Assembly (NCBI GenBank): GCA_032158295.1
Contig: CM063255.1
Coordinates: 8,522,094-8,586,093, forward strand
Direction of reading: 5' to 3'
Length of the DNA stretch: 64,000 bases
DNA from: Pycnopodia helianthoides
Taxonomy: Eukaryota; Echinodermata; Asteroidea; Forcipulatida; Asteriidae
In this document: positions 1-12,700 of the stretch, piece after piece
Position numbering within the stretch: position 1 is the stretch's first letter
How the letters are laid out: every line of letters begins with the position of its first letter
Made by a program: the position numbers and the translations under genes
Notes under the pieces: model-generated
Databases searched by the model: none
Seen by the model: only the letters and a program-made list of their open reading frames with translations
Told to the model about the DNA's origin: nothing

Positions 1-583
1 GCCCTTAGTCAAGGAACTCGAACAATTTCAATAGTGGCAAATTCCAGCAAAGGATAACTTTGCGGGATCGGCGCAATTTTACAATGCGAAAAGTTTTGCC
101 CATTTTGGCCTTTTTTGGCAACAGACAGTTTGAAACCTCGATATCCATGCTTCGAACCTGTCTGGTATCTTACATTGTATTTTAAGCCTTGTGATCCATC
201 CAATGACCAGTATGTACAAATGTAACCAATAGAATCAAGTTTTAGTAACGCGAGTTAGTTGTCAACGCGTGTGCGTTTTGTCTTTAAGATCGATTGGAAT
301 ATTTTGCAGTGTAAAATCTAATAAAACTAAACTAAACTAAAACTAAATACTTGTTTCGCCTCGAAGCTGCTGTGAATGGAAGATGACATAAACTCCCTTA
401 TATTTCACAATTTGCGTGAAATACGGCCCAGTTTTTAGAGTGCCTTTGTGCCTGTGACATACTGATTTGATTTAACGGAGTCTTGCTTTGGCATCTGTGG
501 CCCAGGTTATTATACTTCCGGTTGAGAGATATAAAACTTTAATTGAAGTCGCGTTGATTGTGCTTTTACCTCCTTTGTTTCAG
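1..583. other. Upstream intron of the TM9SF1-like gene; no exon recognised
   Basis: No coding segment recognisable as TM9SF1 is seen here. The first in-window exon begins at 584 and is already internal to the protein, so this stretch is read as intron. A short open frame on the minus strand (9-203) has no family I can name. A small A-rich tract of repeated ACTAA units lies near 320-345. Confidence 0.5.
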
Positions 584-760
584 ATTATTTACTCCAATAT
601 TACGACCAGGGAGAGGATGCCTTTGAATCTGGACGATGTCGTGGCACCCCTTGAGGTTCAGTTCTCCTACTCGGTGGTATGGAAGGAGACTAAGATGACC
701 TACGATCAGCGCAACATCAGGATCCTGAAGAGTAGCAGCTTCTTCCCAAGAACCCTGGAG
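584..760 (+). CDS. TM9SF1: TM9SF1-like exon 1 in window
   Basis: The acceptor is tttgtttcag at 574-583 and the donor gtaaag follows 760. The 59 codons are in phase 0 at both ends. They encode the end of the lumenal domain, including [20 protein letters not shown] and ending FFPRTLE, just before the first membrane span. Confidence 0.88.
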
Positions 761-3700
761 GTAAAGGATACCCCTCGATCACTTCATTCATTTTTTTCCA
801 AGCAGCAGTTCTTATGAAAATATAACCCTCCAACTGTTTGGGTTTCAGCCAGTGCCTAGTCTTGATTGGCGACGCTGTTTTTTTGTATTGGCCACCGGTA
901 GAGGGCGCTACATTGACTGTTTGGGAGGCTGACTCGGAAGGACTGGGCAAGTCTATAAATCTGGATCGAAACAGCGTCTTGACGATTTTGGATTTGCTGC
1001 CTGGTAAAACACCGGGCAGATCAACGAGGCTAATTTGCATAATTTATTCTGAGGCGTTAATTTCGACCCCTGCGATAATCGCACTAAATGACGTCGCCAA
1101 TCAAGACTAGCCAGTACCCAGCTACAAAATTGGAAGCAGTGCTGCCTACCACTTTTCTGGTGTGCAACCTCCATGTTTTTTTTACGAAATTGTACCTTAT
1201 TTCTTTTCAATTACAGAGTAAATGAATTGAATATGCTGTTCATTGTTGCCTCTTGATTTTGTAGGTTCACTGGTTGTCCATTATCAACTCCATGGTGCTG
1301 GTGTTCCTTCTCCTAGGCTTCGTCCTTATTATCCTGGTACGTATATAAACAATTTATATTTTAAAATTGGCATGTTCAGGGGTAGAAATAGACATCCGAC
1401 ATACCGGGGCTAAACTTAGCCCCTGGGTGAGCAAAAAAAGGACCGCCCAGGGGCTGTCCTTCTGGGACTAGGGGCTTTTCCCAAATTACGCAATGCAGTA
1501 TTGTTTTTAAAGACAACACAAATTATCTTTAACTCTCTCTCTCTCTCTTGACTTTTTCCCTCTCTGTAGTTATTTAAGTTACAATTTTGACAAATAAGAT
1601 CAATATTTTTTCAGTAAAATTTAAATACAAAAGAAAACGTTCCAGGGGGGGAACGCTCAATGTTTATTGCGCTGGTACGACCCTAATTTTAGTGGGCAAG
1701 ACACTCGACTCACAATTGGTTCTCATCACCCGGGGATGACTTGCTGCCTGTGTGGGTTAACCCTTTAAACTCGACCCTTTTTTTGAGAATTTTGCTCATG
1801 TGCTGATAATTTTCATGAAAACGACTGGTTTATTTCTCATAAACCTTAACCTGTTAACATTATACACCACTATCAAGCTTACATCTAGGGCTACCTTTAT
1901 ATCTAATTTGTTTACCTCTCACAAGGTTTTGGAAAAAAATTTAATGGCAATTTTTCGATTTCATATTTTTGTTTATTTTATCGGGCACGGGTGACCGATT
2001 TGACATATGGTCGAGTTGAAAGGGTTAAATCAAGATCAGTCTGGGGATACCATGCACTACTGTAGGTCGGATTCTTCACGAGGCAACCAAAAGCAAATTT
2101 GCCTCTATGCCCCGTGTCATTGCCTTGGTGCCCCTTAAAAAATGTCTCTGGTACTAAGTGACATGTCCCTCTTTGAGGTGCCGTTTACGAGGGACAGAGC
2201 TGCCTTGTCTTTACAAGGGCAGGCACCGCTTGGTGCATTTTTTAACTCAGTGTTTTGTACTTCCAGGGAATTTTCCATGGTTTGACTTCCAGGGAATTTT
2301 CCATGGGTTTGACTTCCATGGGAATTTTTCCCTGGTTTGACTTCCAGGGAATTGCCATGGGTTGGACTTCCAGGGAATTGCATGGGTTTTACTTCCAGGA
2401 TTTCCATGGTTGACTTCCAGGAGTTTCCATGGGTTTGGCTATTGATGGAATTTCCATGGGTTTTACTTTCAAGGAAATTGTTTCAAAGTTCATTTGCTTC
2501 CAGGAATTTTTCCATTGGTTTGACTTGGGATTTGACTTAGGGAATTCACATGGGTTTGACTTCCAGGGACATTTGCGTTTTTGGGTTCTTTACTTCCAAA
2601 GGGTTTTACCAGATTGTTTCCAGGGAGTTTCCATAGGTTTGGCTTCTAGGGAATTCTCCAAGTGTTTTTACTTCCTTGGAAAATCTCTAAGCTTTTATTC
2701 AAGGGAGTTTCCATGAGTTTAACTTTCAGAGATATTTCAAGGGTTTTTGCTTTCAGGGAGTTTGCATGGGTTTTAATTTTTAGATTTTGTTTATCGACAC
2801 AGATGCGTCATTCTGAAGAATGACTTTGCTCGTTACAATCTTGACGAAGAGGAGTCAGATGAGATGGACTCAGAGGAAAATGGCTGGAAGATCGTCCACA
2901 CCGACGTCTTCCGCTTTCCCCCACAGAGGAGTCTACTCTGCTCTATGCTTGGTAAGATTATCTTGCGTCTGTTAAAGGAACATTACAGAATTGGTTTTTG
3001 CTAACAAAACAGTTGCTGGCAGTGTGAGCACTTTATGTAATCCACCATATACATAAACTGACAAACCTGTAGAAGTCTGAGATCGATCGGCCATCTGGGT
3101 CACGAGAAAATAGTGAAAAACCGATTACACACTTGCATGGGATCATATGGATTCAACAAATGAATAAAACGCTCACTGAGCGATAAACTCCAATCGGAAA
3201 ATTAGTTTCAGACAGAAATATTTATGGCATTTCAGACAGAAATATTTCAAGGGATGTTTTCTACTATCATCATCGCACCGTGTAAGCCATTACATGGTGC
3301 TTTGTAAAGGGAAAAAGGTCGCGTTGTTCAAAAACATAGTTCCACACACCTTGCAGGGAAAATAGTGAGCGCTTTGAGACACCAATCGGGTGTGATAAAG
3401 CGCTACAATAATGTTGGAGCACCATGAGCTTCACTGAGAGACGGATTTGAGCACTATAGAATAGCCCTGGACGATATTGTAAATTTTGACAGGCGATATG
3501 TCGTCGTGTAAATATCGCCGATATGTCGAACATTGTGAACATGGAAAAGGTGTTTTACCGCATGCAGGGGGAGGACATGTGCAATAAAATTAACCAAGAA
3601 GACATGACTGTATGGATACTCCATGAAAACGGAACGGCTTACATTTTTGTGTGCTTTTTATCACTGGTTCCGACACAATTAATTCATGGTTTCTACCTCA

Positions 3701-6700
3701 ACGATTGAACGTTGCGATCTCTGCAACTGCAAGCTTGTGCCTCGATGTTTATTCCGATCCTCATGTTGCATAAATATGTTTGCCCAATGTTTCCCGAGGT
3801 GATTTCTCACCGAGGGAATTTCCCTTGCCTTTTCGTTCCCACGGCTACACGCCCTTCCTTCACCCCTAACTATAAAGTTTAACACGTTAGGAGCAAGCAC
3901 ATCCACGGGATCGAGGTGATAAATACAATGGGATGGTAGCGCATTTAGAAGCATTACGTCATAATTATTCACACCAAAAGAGTGCGTTTCGGCCAATCGG
4001 AAAGCGGCCAGTCAGAAACGTTCGTGCTGCTCCGACGATACCAACAAGAAAGAAAACCATGGCTAGAAGGGAAGACGCACATATACATGTAGGGTCCAAA
4101 GTTTCCTACCAAAATTAGCCTCGGAACACTCAAATGTGTACAACTGAACGGCATCATACATTAAACAAAATTCTTTTAAAGGAAAAAGCGTAACATAAAG
4201 CTTTCTAGAAAACAATATCGTGTCTTTTAATAAGTATCGTGAACATCGCGATATTTCGATATTTTAAAAAACCATTATCTATATCGACGATATTGTTTCA
4301 ATATCGTATCGTGACGATAGTATCGAGATATCGTCCACCGCTACTATAGAAAGAAGCCACTGTTATTGTTGTTTTTAAAAACGTATTTAGTGAATGGAAT
4401 TAGAGTGAACTGATGGTTTTTTTCTCCGTTGCAGGTGTTGGTTCCCAGTTCCTGGCTCTCGCCACAGCTATCATCATCATGGCCCTGCTGGGTATGTTCA
4501 ATGTCCACAGACATGGCGCCATGAACACAGCCGCCATCTTGCTGTATGCTCTCACCTCATGTAAGTAACTCTCAACATTACGCAGACTCTTGAGGTGGCT
4601 GCGGCTACGGCTGTTGCTATGGGCATCCTATGCTTCAATGCTTGTTCACGTGGCGATCAAGCCGCAGTTTCAAATCTTACTCATGTACCATTCTGCCACT
4701 TCACTTTGGAACTGCCTGCCAACTGAAATTTCCTCGTCCACATCCATTGCTTCCTTCAAGACCCTTTTGAAGACCTACTTGTTTTTTAAATGATTATACT
4801 GTTTTCCAGGTTTGGGTTACTATGTGGTTTAAGTTTAAGTTTACTCAAAATGTAATTTGTTTGCTTCTGCTACTGGCTGTCCAGGTTTTAGGGATGTTTT
4901 AAAGACTTGTTAGTGTCTTTTTTACAATTGCATTGTTGTTTTAGTATTTCTTTGATTTGTTGGTTAATTACTAAGATTTAGTGTGTTTTGGCCTTACCTT
5001 TTTAAATTGTCTCTCTGTGAAGCGCCTTGAGCGTCTTTTAGGCGGATTTTGGCGCTATATAAGTTTTCGTTATTATTATTATGTACATGATGTTACTGCA
5101 AACCTAATTCTAGATTGTATCTCCGCCATGCAAGGTTTCAAATCCTACCTTGAATTGATTCTCAATTATTCGGGTTCTCCTTGTCTGCGCAGGTGTATCA
5201 GGATACGTGTCCAGCACTTTCTACAAGAAGCTCGGAGGAGAGAATTGGGTCTGGAACATTATTCTGACATCGTGCTTGTTTTCAGGTAAAACAACAGTGA
5301 TTCTCCAAAGTCCCCCATCTATATTGTAATTTGTGCTAGCCCATTTAATGCCAATCTTGTTCCAATTCATGTACGATCTCGCCACGCCTTTTTTTTCCCC
5401 CAGAACGCCTTGCTCAATCATAACCCCTGGAAGTGTGACTTTGAAATTTCAAAATATGTGATGCGATCAAGCTAAATGAGTCTTCTGTCTACCCTTGTCA
5501 ATTTATTTATTTTTTTTTCTATTTGAAAGAAGTACAATCTCAGCTTTAAGGATATGAAAACCCCGTGTTGATACCACCTTTGGTTCAAAAGTTATGGAAG
5601 TCGAAACACCAAGAGATGTACAGAAATGTAGACCCTTGTCGACCTATTTTGGCCTGTTATTCAATAATGCATTTGCCGACCAACGACTCATTTAGCTTGA
5701 TCGCATCACATATATTGGATATTTTATTTAGTTCTGTGGTTGATCCATTCTGTGTTGGAGACTTACGCAGACAGAGGCATCAGAAGAGTGTGGATTTGGG
5801 TTTTCAGTCCCTACCTGATTGTGAGGGTTCCTCCCCCCCACCCCCCATTTAGGGTTTTCCGCCCACATCTAAAAGTAAAAAAATTCTTGCGCTGTTAGAT
5901 GTGTGCACAGCCACAATCATGGGTACACTTTTTGTTACAAAGACACCAAATGAGCGACACATAAATATTGAGTAACTCTTTGCAGATCTTGTTTTCGACA
6001 AACTCGAGTACTTTCTACTCTTCATTCACACAGCGCTGGTTAATTAATTTACAAACAACATTGAGATAACTGTTACATCACTGGTTTTCAAAGTGTTGTT
6101 CATAACATGGACACGAAAAAAATGTGTACCCATGATTGTGGCTGTGCACATGTGTAATGAAATGAATAAGTTTATTTTCAAGACGGTGCTTGTGCATATG
6201 GGTTTATTCAATGGATGTGTTTCCAATACATTTTGCAAATGTGCATTTGATGTTTATTTATGTGTTTTTTCAATATTGTGCTTGCTCTTTGGCTATTTAA
6301 TTCATGCTTGTTTTGCTTTTTGTAATTTTCTTCTTTTTTTTCTTCCTCAGGATTGTCTTTGTGCCATTTACAATAAAACGTACTTCTATTTTCAAGTTGT
6401 CATTTCAATTGTCTTAATATGACTTCATTACTGTACTATATTAACTTAGCATAAACATAGATCATTGATATAATTTGTTTCTCATTTTTGTTTTAGTTGT
6501 ATGATATCATACGTTTGTCATTGTTATTTATATATGTTTATTTTAGAAATTATACTTTGATTTCCTGATACATACTTTTATGTCTGTTAAAGCACATGGA
6601 CAATATTGTTAATTTGAATTAAATTTCCGTTGTATATTTTTTCTAAAACCTATAAGATAAGGCAGTTTCTAAGAGAGCAGTTTTCAAATGAGGAGGCTGT

Positions 6701-9700
6701 GTGTTACTTGACAAATAAATAATTTAATAATTTAAGATTTTCCAATGGTGGTAAACTCACTCAGTCACTCCGTTCATATTTCTTTCAGTGCCGTTCTTCA
6801 TGGTGTGGAGCGTGGTGAACTCGGTGGCTTGGTACAATGAGTCAACCCAGGCCCTGCCCTTCACCACCATACTCCTACTCATGTGCATCTGGATACTCGG
6901 TAAGTGTCGTGGGGTGTGAGGGGGGTGTCGTGGCCGAGCGGATAAGAGCACCGGACTCGAGCTCTGGTGTTTCTGTTCAGCAGAGTGTGGGTTCGAATCC
7001 CGGTCGTGATGCTTGTGTCCTTAACCACTTAACTGCGTATGACGAGATATCTCGTCACCAAGTTTGCGGTTTAAATGAGGTCAAAGACACGCTCTGTGAC
7101 CCCGGGTAATCCCCTCTTATGTGTCTTGTATGACGAGATATCTCGTCATCACAAAGTTACAGTCAGGCAGTGTGTGGCGCCACCAATCGGCGAGTTTTCT
7201 TACTAAATATGGCGACTTCACAAAAGCAACCGCGCTTGTCCTGTGTGCAAGCTTTGACCCAAGCTTTGGATTCAGATCTTGAATTGTCAGACTCTCTCAT
7301 GTCTGTTGATAGTGATGATGATTCACAAATTGAAGAGCCATGTTTACAAGGTGCTGAAGACATTGATGATACAGCAGCCTCAGATATAAGTGGGGATAAT
7401 CGGAGCAATTCAGGGTCTGAGCATAGCTTTCCATTTATCCTTTTTTTGCATTGTTTTCCTTAAATTAATTCCGCATTGGGGGTTTAGCTAACGATAAATA
7501 ATTACGCAGTTAAGTGGTTAAGCAAGACACTTAACCATTATTGCTGCGTCCTTCGGATGGATCCAGTTTAATAGCAACATCACAAAATATGGCGACATGC
7601 AGAATTAGACAGCTTTTTAGAAAATTGTACTCTAAGACTGGAATATAGTTGTAGTCACTGTATTTCAAAACAGAAATAGTGGCTGCCTGTTATGAAAATA
7701 GAAATTACTGCAACAAATTATTAGTGGACTGACATTTCGACCTTAGCAGACTCTTTTTCGAAAGACTGTGCTATTGTGACCCAAGCAAAGTCTTTGCTAG
7801 GATCGAAACGTCAGGCCACTAACTTTTTTTTTTGCATTTATACCATAGGTCCTTTCGGTTTGTAAGCAGTTTACAGCAGCTAGTTCTTTTTTTCTCAATG
7901 ATAATTGCTGATAAACAATGCTTTTGTTAACATTTCTTTCGCTGATACCGGTGAACATTGACCCATGACATTCCCCTGTCCCACAGGACTCACACTAGAA
8001 AGCATTTATGGTCGTTCATTTAGCCCATGCCGTTGCTTGCTTTAACCTGGGTAACATCAAGGAAGCTACATGTGCACAGCCACAATCATGGGTACACTTT
8101 TATTTTTACTGAGACACCAAATGAACAACACATAAATATTGAGTAGCTCTTTTCAGATCGGGTGTTCGGCAACAAACTCAAGTACTTTCTACTCTTCATT
8201 CACACAGCGCTGGTTAATGAATTTACAACATTGAGATAACTGTTATATCACTGGTTTTCAAACTGTTGTTCATAACGTGGAAACAAAAAATGTGTACCCA
8301 TGATTGTGGCTGTGCACACATGTAATCGAGGCATTGTCTGAAACCGCCTAAACAAACGATTTAGACAAACGAGAAAAATGGTCAATGCCAAAATCTACCT
8401 CCTGTTGTTTTTCTTCGTAGTTGGTTACCCTTTGACGGTGATCGGTGGCATCATGGGCAAGAACATGTCCGACTCTTTCGACGCCCCTTGCAGGACCAAG
8501 AACATTTCCAGAGAGATCCCATCAGTGCCTTGGTTCCGGTCTGGCTTTGTGCACTGCGTGGTGGGAGGTTTCCTTCCCTTCAGGTGAGATCAAAGGAAAA
8601 TTAGATCTATCCACAAATTAAAATAATTGTAACAAAGAATTATGTGAAGTTCAATGTTAAAGGCCCTGTACACTATCGGTAAGATCGAAAAACACAATGT
8701 TCACAGATTCACACATAACTTACATGATTTAAAGTAAGTAATGGTAGAAAGGGTTCCTTAAAATATTTCTGCCTAAAATGCTATCGTTTCTGAGAAACGA
8801 GTAAAACACTAGTAATTATCGCGCGCGACAATTTGAAAAAACAGAAAACACATAAGATCTCTTTTCACTATTTTCTCGTGACCTCGATGACCAATTGAGC
8901 TCAAACTTTCACAGGTTTGTTTGTTCATGCATATGTTGAATCACACAAAATGTGGACACTGATTTTGAGCCGTTACCAAAAGTGTACAATACCTTTAAAG
9001 GTATTTTACAGGATCGGTAGAGCTGACGATATGGTCGCAGGCAGTGTTCATATTTTGTGTGATAAACCATGTACATGAAACAACAAACCTCTGAAAATGT
9101 TGACGTAATCCGTTGCGTGAGTCGGGAAAAAATATTGTAAAAAACCACGCACAATTTTTAGCATGTAAACATATTGTCCTTAGTTTGGTTGTAACAAATG
9201 AAATCGGCTTTCGTGTTTTTTTTAGGTTTTCAGATACTGTTTTCTGAATATGACTTCATTTCAGAGGGAAATATATCACACACAGAAAAAAAATGGTTCT
9301 AGTATGAACTTCATAATCAGTAAGGGACCTTGTCAAAATTAGTCCAGGACAACCAGCGGATAAGTACCCGTCGTTAATTCACCTTATTTGAAATAGGGTT
9401 ACGGAGAAAACATGGGAGAAGTTCACAGTGCCTAGGGTTCACATTTGTTTACAAACCACAGAGACTTGGATCGCTTTTTACCGGAAACAAGTAGGGGGTC
9501 TCTACATGCCTTACTAATAAATCACTCTACACATCTTGGGTAAATACAATGACCTCCAAACCTTCCAGATCGCTCCAAAGCCGCAAGTTTTGTTTATAAA
9601 GGAGAAATAAGAATTAGCTGTTGCAAACTGCTTACCAACCAAAAGGACCTGTGGTATAAATGCAAAAAAATAGTTATTGGCCTGACGTTTCGACCCTAGC

Positions 9701-12700
9701 AGAGTCTTTCTCGAAGGCTAAATGACAAGACAACACACATAACATGCATACAAGGTGGACAAAAGCAGTCAAGTGGAAAAACATGAATAGAGAGAGTGGA
9801 GAGAGAAAAGCAAGAAGCATTCAGAAAAAGCAGGGGGTAAGCAGGGATTATGAAGACAAAGGGGGGGGGGGGGTTGGAGGGAAGGGGATGGCTAGACCAC
9901 AAGAAGTTGGAAACACAAAGGACAAAATGGAAGGTTGGAAGAAAAGTAAATAATTAGTTAATAGGGCAGACTAAAAATATGGATATCTGTGGGGGAAAAA
10001 GGGAGAAGGCAAAGACAAAGGGTTATTAGTCATTTCCTTCTTGGATGTTCAAACCATGGGGTTGAATGGTCTTTATGCGCCTTATCCACAATTTCTCCCT
10101 ACTCAGACGGACAGTCTCTCTGGAGTTACCTAGTGCCTCAATGCCCTGTAAATTCATGTCAAAAATGGAGTGGTTAGGAAGATTGAAGTGGTGTCCTACA
10201 GGTGTATCCAGCTTGTGGGTGTTGACTGTTGATCTGTGGCCGTAGAAACGCCTCTTCATTGTAGTTCTTGTTTCACCTATATATTGAACACCACAAACTC
10301 TGCAAGATATTAGATAGATTAGATTAGTTGTGGTGCAGGTGACATGACCCCTTGTCTTGTGGGTGGTACCACCTGTATGGCTGGTAAAGGAGTCAGATTC
10401 CCTGATGTGTTGTCTACAAACGATGCATTTTGATGTGTTGGAACACCTAAAAGTTTTGTTTATATACTACATTTAATCAGCCAGTCAAACTGCAGAGGGC
10501 TCAGTGGGGGTGCATTGGCATAGGGCATGTCTTTAGTGCATCGGAGAACTGTGTGCCTTTCACTCAGCGAGTAAAACCATTTTTGAGTTTTATGTGTGTG
10601 CGAATCTGTTTCTTCAAACACTCATAGAAATACAGTCCGATGGAAATCCAACCAAAAATTTGACAGCGGAGAATTGTTATCCGACTACCTGTCCTGGATT
10701 AATTTTTACAATTTTTGATCATTACCAATTCTGTATTTATACCTCGTCATATCTCGGCCGTAGGGTGTCATGGCCGAGCGGTCTTAAGTGCACTGGGCTC
10801 AAGTTCTGGTGTCAGATTGTGGGTTTTGTTCCCCGATCGTGGCACTTTTGTCCTTGAGCAAGACACTTAACCATTATTGCTAGGTCCTTTGGATGAGAAG
10901 TATTAAGCCGTATTTTCAGGAATTTTCTGTAAATAGAATTTCAAAAACAAGATGTCTCATTGAAAAGTATTTGCCTTTTCTTTTGAGTTGTTTTCTCGAT
11001 ATACGCACGAGACTTGCAGTCTGTAGTCAGCGCTTTGAGACAACCGTAGATTAAGCTCTCTATAAGTAAGTACTGACTATTATAATTACTCTAACTCCTA
11101 CCACAGTGCCATCTCGGTAGAGCTCTACTACATCTTTGCAACCATCTGGGGACGGGAGATGTACACGCTGTACGGCATCCTCTTTGTGGTGTTCGGCATT
11201 CTGCTGAGCGTGACGGCGTGCATCTCTGTGGCCCTCACGTACTTCCAGCTGTCCAATGAGGACTATCGGTGGTGGTGGCGATCCATCTTCAGTGCTGGGT
11301 GAGTTGATTTGTTGTCCCCCGCCCTCTTTGTTTTTTCTTCAAGATACTGTTCTTGAATTTGCACCTTTCAAAGGGAAAGAGGGAGGAAAGCTTTGTGTCA
11401 TCCTCATCGGAATTCACCACATCAGTGCAAAAACACATATCTCCAAAAGTAGCGTTGTCACGAATGTTTGAAATAGCCCCAAATGTTGTATCGCGCTAGA
11501 ACTTCCCCCGATTTACACAGAATCCCATTGTTACAAGGTTTTTTAAGGTGATCCCTCTGCTGCTGCTTCCCAGGTTGTGTCGTAAACTTGGATGTGATCC
11601 CTGGCTACACGCAGTTACAGGTTCTGGCATCCCCAAACAAAATATTGACAAAATAGGGAGACCGCCAACATTAGTGCTAGATAGCTCAGTTGGTAGAGCG
11701 CCGGCACGTTGATCCGGAGGTCGCATGTTCCAATTCCGCTGTAGCAAATTTGTCTTTGTTCATTCCAAAAATTGATTTTCAAATTTACCCAGTCAGTTTC
11801 CCTTTTGGTGTTTTACTTCTTTTTTTATGTTATGTCGTTTTTGCTTTTGTATGAGATACTACATGAACGTATTTGCACTGACATGACAAATTCTTCAAAT
11901 GCATCTTCTCATGTTAAAACCCTCCCACTTTCTGACCAGTCAATATCCTCCACATAGTCTTTGAATAATTGATGCACTTAAACAACAGCCGTGCGGGGAT
12001 ATCATGTGGTCAATGCATTCTACACATTACATACATGTACAAAGATATTTCTGTCCACAGTTGTACCACCAAGAACAACCCTCTCATGTTAACCCTCCCA
12101 CTTTTTGACCAGTCAATATCCCCCACATGGTCTTTGAACAATTGATGCCCTAAAACATGCCAACCTGCAAGGGTTATGTGGTGAATGCATACATGTACTA
12201 CACAGCACACACATACATGTACAAAGATAGTTACATGTATGTCCACAGTTGTACCACCAAGAACAACCCTCTCATGTTAACCCTCCCACTTTTTGACCAG
12301 TCAATATCCCCCACATGGTCTTTGAATAATTGATGCCCTAAAACATGCCAACCTGCAGGGTTATCATGTGGTGAATGCATACATGCACTACACAGCACAC
12401 ACATACATGTACAAAGATAGTTACATGTATGTCCACAGTTGTATCACCAAATACAACTCGCGCATTGAATGGCTTTGAATATCAGTTGGTCAACTTGCTA
12501 AAGTAGAAGGGTTAAAAAAGTTGTTGAGTTTTGTTCAACTAATCATCCATAAGTTCATTACTAATCCATTTTGGTTTATTCCATTCGTAGATCGACGGGC
12601 ATATTTGTCTTTATCTACATGATACAACCCGCGCATTGAATGGCTTTGAATATTAGTTGGTCAACTCGCTAAAGTAGGAGGGTTAAAAAGTTGTTGAGTT

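Larger units (their letters stand above)
9605..10455 (-). mobile_element. 5'-truncated Penelope-like element (second family)
   Basis: Read on the minus strand, this holds the last 140 or so codons of a Penelope-like protein (10026-10455), a 3' untranslated part, and a terminal hammerhead-like motif (9679-9718). It finishes with a tail shared with 7722-7893 and 53223-53340. Its protein differs clearly from that of the element at 41301, so at least two Penelope lineages are present. Confidence 0.85.

Noticed and set aside
9..203. A CUB-like domain fragment on the minus strand
   Set aside because: A vague resemblance (GYRGFKLSV) only; no cysteine pattern and no neighbouring exons.
488..583. A translation start at 488 for the TM9SF1-like gene
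   Set aside because: An acceptor tttcag ends at 583 and the residues before it do not fit the family; the first exon in the window is internal.
6928..7012. A tRNA-Ser(CGA) gene
   Set aside because: The head is followed by the SINE body common to five loci and the acceptor stem does not pair cleanly.
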